Assembly (NCBI RefSeq): GCF_029201445.1
Contig: NZ_CP102381.1
Span: 558,001-622,000 of the forward strand
Reading direction: 5' to 3'
Source: Thiomicrorhabdus lithotrophica
Lineage (GTDB): Bacteria; Pseudomonadota; Gammaproteobacteria; Thiomicrospirales; Thiomicrospiraceae
Length of the DNA stretch: 64,000 nucleotides
Numbering within the stretch: the stretch's first letter is position 1; every line of letters starts with the position of its first letter. The notes beneath the pieces are model-generated. The model worked only from the letters and a program-made list of their open reading frames with translations, searched no databases and had not been told where the DNA came from. The position numbers were made by a program, and so were the translations under genes. This document shows positions 62,180 to 64,000 of this stretch, in pieces.

Positions 62180-63541
62180 TTATAGTAATACAATGGTTGC
62201 AAGTCCTAAGAAAACAAAGAAGCCAAGTGAATCGGTTACGGTGGTGAGCATAAGCCCTGATGCTAATGCGGGATCAATTTTCATACGCTGTAAAATCAGA
62301 GGAATCATCGCACCAGCAAATGCGGCGACTAATAAATTAATGAGCATAGCTGAAGCAAAAATTAAACTTAAAGCGACATCACTAAACCAAAATAATACCG
62401 CTAGGCCTGTTAACACGGCCCAAATAACACCGTTAAATAAACCTACAGTGGTCTCTTTAATTAAAAGAGAGCGACTGTTACTACGTGCCAGTTTACCAGT
62501 TGCTAAAGCTCGAATAACGATAGTTGCCGTTTGTGTACCGGCAATCCCACCCATGCTGGCTATGATTGGCATCAGTATTGCAAGAGCGACGATTTTCTCG
62601 ATTGATGCATCAAATAGGCCAATGACCATGGATGCGAATATCGCTGTAAGTAGATTGATTCCTAACCAAAAAGTACGTCGTTTTGCCGCACGGCTAGCAG
62701 GAGCAAAGATATCTTCGTCTTCATCAAGACCGGCGCTGGCCATTTGAGCATGTTCAGCTTCTTCACGGATAATATCAACAACATCATCGATGGTGATACG
62801 GCCTAAAATTTGGTTGGTTTCATTTACAACCGCTGCGGAGAGTAAGTCATTTTTTTCGAAGAAATGGGCAACTTCTTTTGCTGGTGTGAAAGCTCTAATA
62901 CCAGGAATGTGTGAATCCAAAACTGTTTGAACTAATGTATCTTCATCGTGAGTCAGTAATACGGTAAGTTTTAACGAGCCAACAAATTTTCCTTCACGAT
63001 CACGAACAAACAGTTCTGCAGTTGATTCAGGTAGTTCACCTAATGTTCTTAAGTAACGTAAAACAACATCTAAACTTACATCAGCACGGACGGAAATTAA
63101 GTCGGTACTCATTAACCCCCCAGCCGTGTCTTCTGGATAAGTTAAAGCCATCTCAACCGCATTACGGTCACCTTCATCAAGTGACGCAAGTAAGGTCTGT
63201 TGGTCAGAAGAATCTAATGATTGCGCAATGTCTGCAATATCATCGGTTTCTAAGTCTTCTGTAATTTCGACGATTTCATGCGCTTCTAGAGACCCTAAAA
63301 GGTTTGCGGTTACTTCATCGTTAGTGTGGGTTAGGATTTCACCTTGGCGGGTACTTTCAACAGCTTCCCAAAGAATTTGACGCTCTTTAAGTGGCGTTGA
63401 TTCAAGAATTTCAGCAATTTCTTCTTCAACTAGGTGGGAGAAGAGGTCTTTAATCTGTTCTAAATTGTGAGATTCAACAGCAGCAAGGAGTTGTTCGGTA
63501 AGCTTGGCTTTGTCAATGGCAGTATGTGTTTGTGTTGTCAT
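62180..63541 (-). CDS. mgtE: Magnesium transporter MgtE
   Basis: This 453-residue protein has an N-terminal MgtE domain (residues 15-130; LFSHLVEEEIAEILESTPL and YPEDTAGGLMST) and a CBS pair (135-255; ILGRITIDDVVDIIREEAEHA). Five C-terminal helices follow, with GGIAGTQTATIVIRALATG and AGAMIPLILQRMKIDPALASG. It imports Mg2+ with gating by the cytoplasmic domains. AAGGAG lies 6 nt before the ATG at 63541, so the upstream ATG at 63547 is not used. Confidence 0.95.
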   Translation of the reverse strand: MTTQTHTAIDKAKLTEQLLAAVESHNLEQIKDLFSHLVEEEIAEILESTPLKERQILWEAVESTRQGEILTHTNDEVTANLLGSLEAHEIVEITEDLETDDIADIAQSLDSSDQQTLLASLDEGDRNAVEMALTYPEDTAGGLMSTDLISVRADVSLDVVLRYLRTLGELPESTAELFVRDREGKFVGSLKLTVLLTHDEDTLVQTVLDSHIPGIRAFTPAKEVAHFFEKNDLLSAAVVNETNQILGRITIDDVVDIIREEAEHAQMASAGLDEDEDIFAPASRAAKRRTFWLGINLLTAIFASMVIGLFDASIEKIVALAILMPIIASMGGIAGTQTATIVIRALATGKLARSNSRSLLIKETTVGLFNGVIWAVLTGLAVLFWFSDVALSLIFASAMLINLLVAAFAGAMIPLILQRMKIDPALASGLMLTTVTDSLGFFVFLGLATIVLL

Positions 63542-63736
63542 GACCATCTCCTTACTGGTTATTTAGAACGTGATAAGTTCTCAAGTTCAAGTAAACTGAA
63601 ATTTAAGTGTTTACTCTTTAAAATATTGGCAATAGCAGTATTGCTTTGTATTGTAGCAGGAGATTATACGAAGAGGATTTAAAACAGGCCGGTTTATTAA
63701 GAGAATTTTGGAAATGCCTGGATGGTTAATAGGCAT

Positions 63737-63772
63737 AAAAAAACGCCCTAAACAATATGTTTGGGCGTTTTA
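63737..63772. terminator. Terminator downstream of hpf
   Basis: AAAACGCCC-T-AAACA pairs with TGTTTGGGCGTTTT around a short ATA loop. T-rich sequence lies on both outer sides. It lies just beyond the hpf stop on the - strand. Confidence 0.85.
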
Positions 63773-63793
63773 TCGACTAATCTAAGCTGAATA

Positions 63794-64000
63794 TTATGCT
63801 TCAGCAGTAGAAGGCATGCTTTTTACACCGCCAGATTTTCTATTGTGATCAGTGATTTTTTCTTTATGTTTTACAATTTGACGATCTAGCTTGTCTACTA
63901 AGCCATCGATTGAGGCATACATGTCTTCTGTATTATGCTGAGCAAATAAATCTGTACCAGAGCAGTGAACAGTGGCTTCAGCTTTTTGAGCTTGTTTCTC
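63794..64000 (-). CDS. hpf: Ribosome hibernation promoting factor, C-terminal part
   Basis: The - strand frame is open from the window edge to TAA at 63796-63794. The 68 visible residues read EKQAQKAEATVHCSGTDLF, then EDMYASIDGLVDKLDRQIVK and HKEKITDHNRKSGG. This is the second half of a short HPF/YfiA protein, which dimerises or silences ribosomes in stationary phase. The N-terminal half lies beyond the window. In this class rpoN often lies next to it, but that cannot be checked here. Confidence 0.93.
   Translation of the reverse strand, partial: EKQAQKAEATVHCSGTDLFAQHNTEDMYASIDGLVDKLDRQIVKHKEKITDHNRKSGGVKSMPSTAEA

Overview
The window is a chromosomal segment of a gammaproteobacterium with an AT-leaning genome. 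The neighbourhoods holC-pepA, lptF-lptG, pilT-pilU and queA-tgt-yajC-secD-secF are typical of that class, and gene order and style suggest the Thiomicrospira/Hydrogenovibrio/Thiomicrorhabdus group. The genus is an inference that I could not test. There is no rRNA, no CRISPR array and no prophage.

Positions 1-18.9 kb are a surface-polysaccharide (O-antigen or capsule) locus, all on the + strand. It opens with pseudaminic-acid-type nonulosonate genes: the tail of a CMP-sugar cytidylyltransferase, a divergent NeuB paralogue, a Pse-associated methylase, an SGNH-like protein, pseG, a formyltransferase where an acetyltransferase would be expected, and pseI. A PhyH-type dioxygenase, an unrecognised possible sugar transferase, glycosyltransferases, a Wzx-like flippase, a Wzy-like polymerase, wecB, a PglC-like initiating phosphoglycosyl transferase and a WbpM/PglF-like dehydratase follow.

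Positions 19-33.4 kb are mainly housekeeping and DNA-uptake genes: comEA with a periplasmic ATP-dependent DNA ligase, a PLP aminotransferase, uvrB, an L,D-transpeptidase and its partner, an M14 carboxypeptidase, pilU-pilT, holC-pepA and lptFG. Positions 33.5-38.6 kb hold sugar-precursor genes on the - strand (galU, pgi, a UDP-sugar dehydrogenase homologue without its catalytic cysteine, manB). A tRNA-Asn follows.

Positions 39.7-50.5 kb are an iron-acquisition block on the - strand: a ferric ABC transporter (fbpABC), a PiuC-like dioxygenase, an FMN alpha-hydroxy-acid oxidase, a TonB-dependent siderophore receptor, tonB with a 12-bp tandem repeat, two exbD genes and exbB. Fur-box-like sites lie upstream of fbpA and of exbB. 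Positions 51.1-64 kb hold tRNA-Val and tRNA-Leu behind a consensus promoter, a PAS-GGDEF-EAL protein, queA, tgt, yajC, secDF, prfC, an OmpA-type lipoprotein, mgtE and the end of hpf. A MITE-like element sits between yajC and secD.

The strongest unexplained signal is a dispersed palindrome, CAGGCCTG, usually inside ACCAGGCCTGGT or CAGGCCTGGTA. I count 18 copies of the 8-mer. They are nearly absent from the first 14 kb and from 41.8-51.3 kb. Two copies form a terminator-like inverted pair after the ligase, and one overlaps a tRNA promoter. With comEA, pilT/pilU and the ligase nearby, a DNA-uptake-sequence role is a reasonable hypothesis. Other points for follow-up are two apparent pseudoenzymes (the NeuB paralogue and the dehydrogenase homologue) and a compact GNRA-capped inverted-repeat element next to the fbpA promoter.
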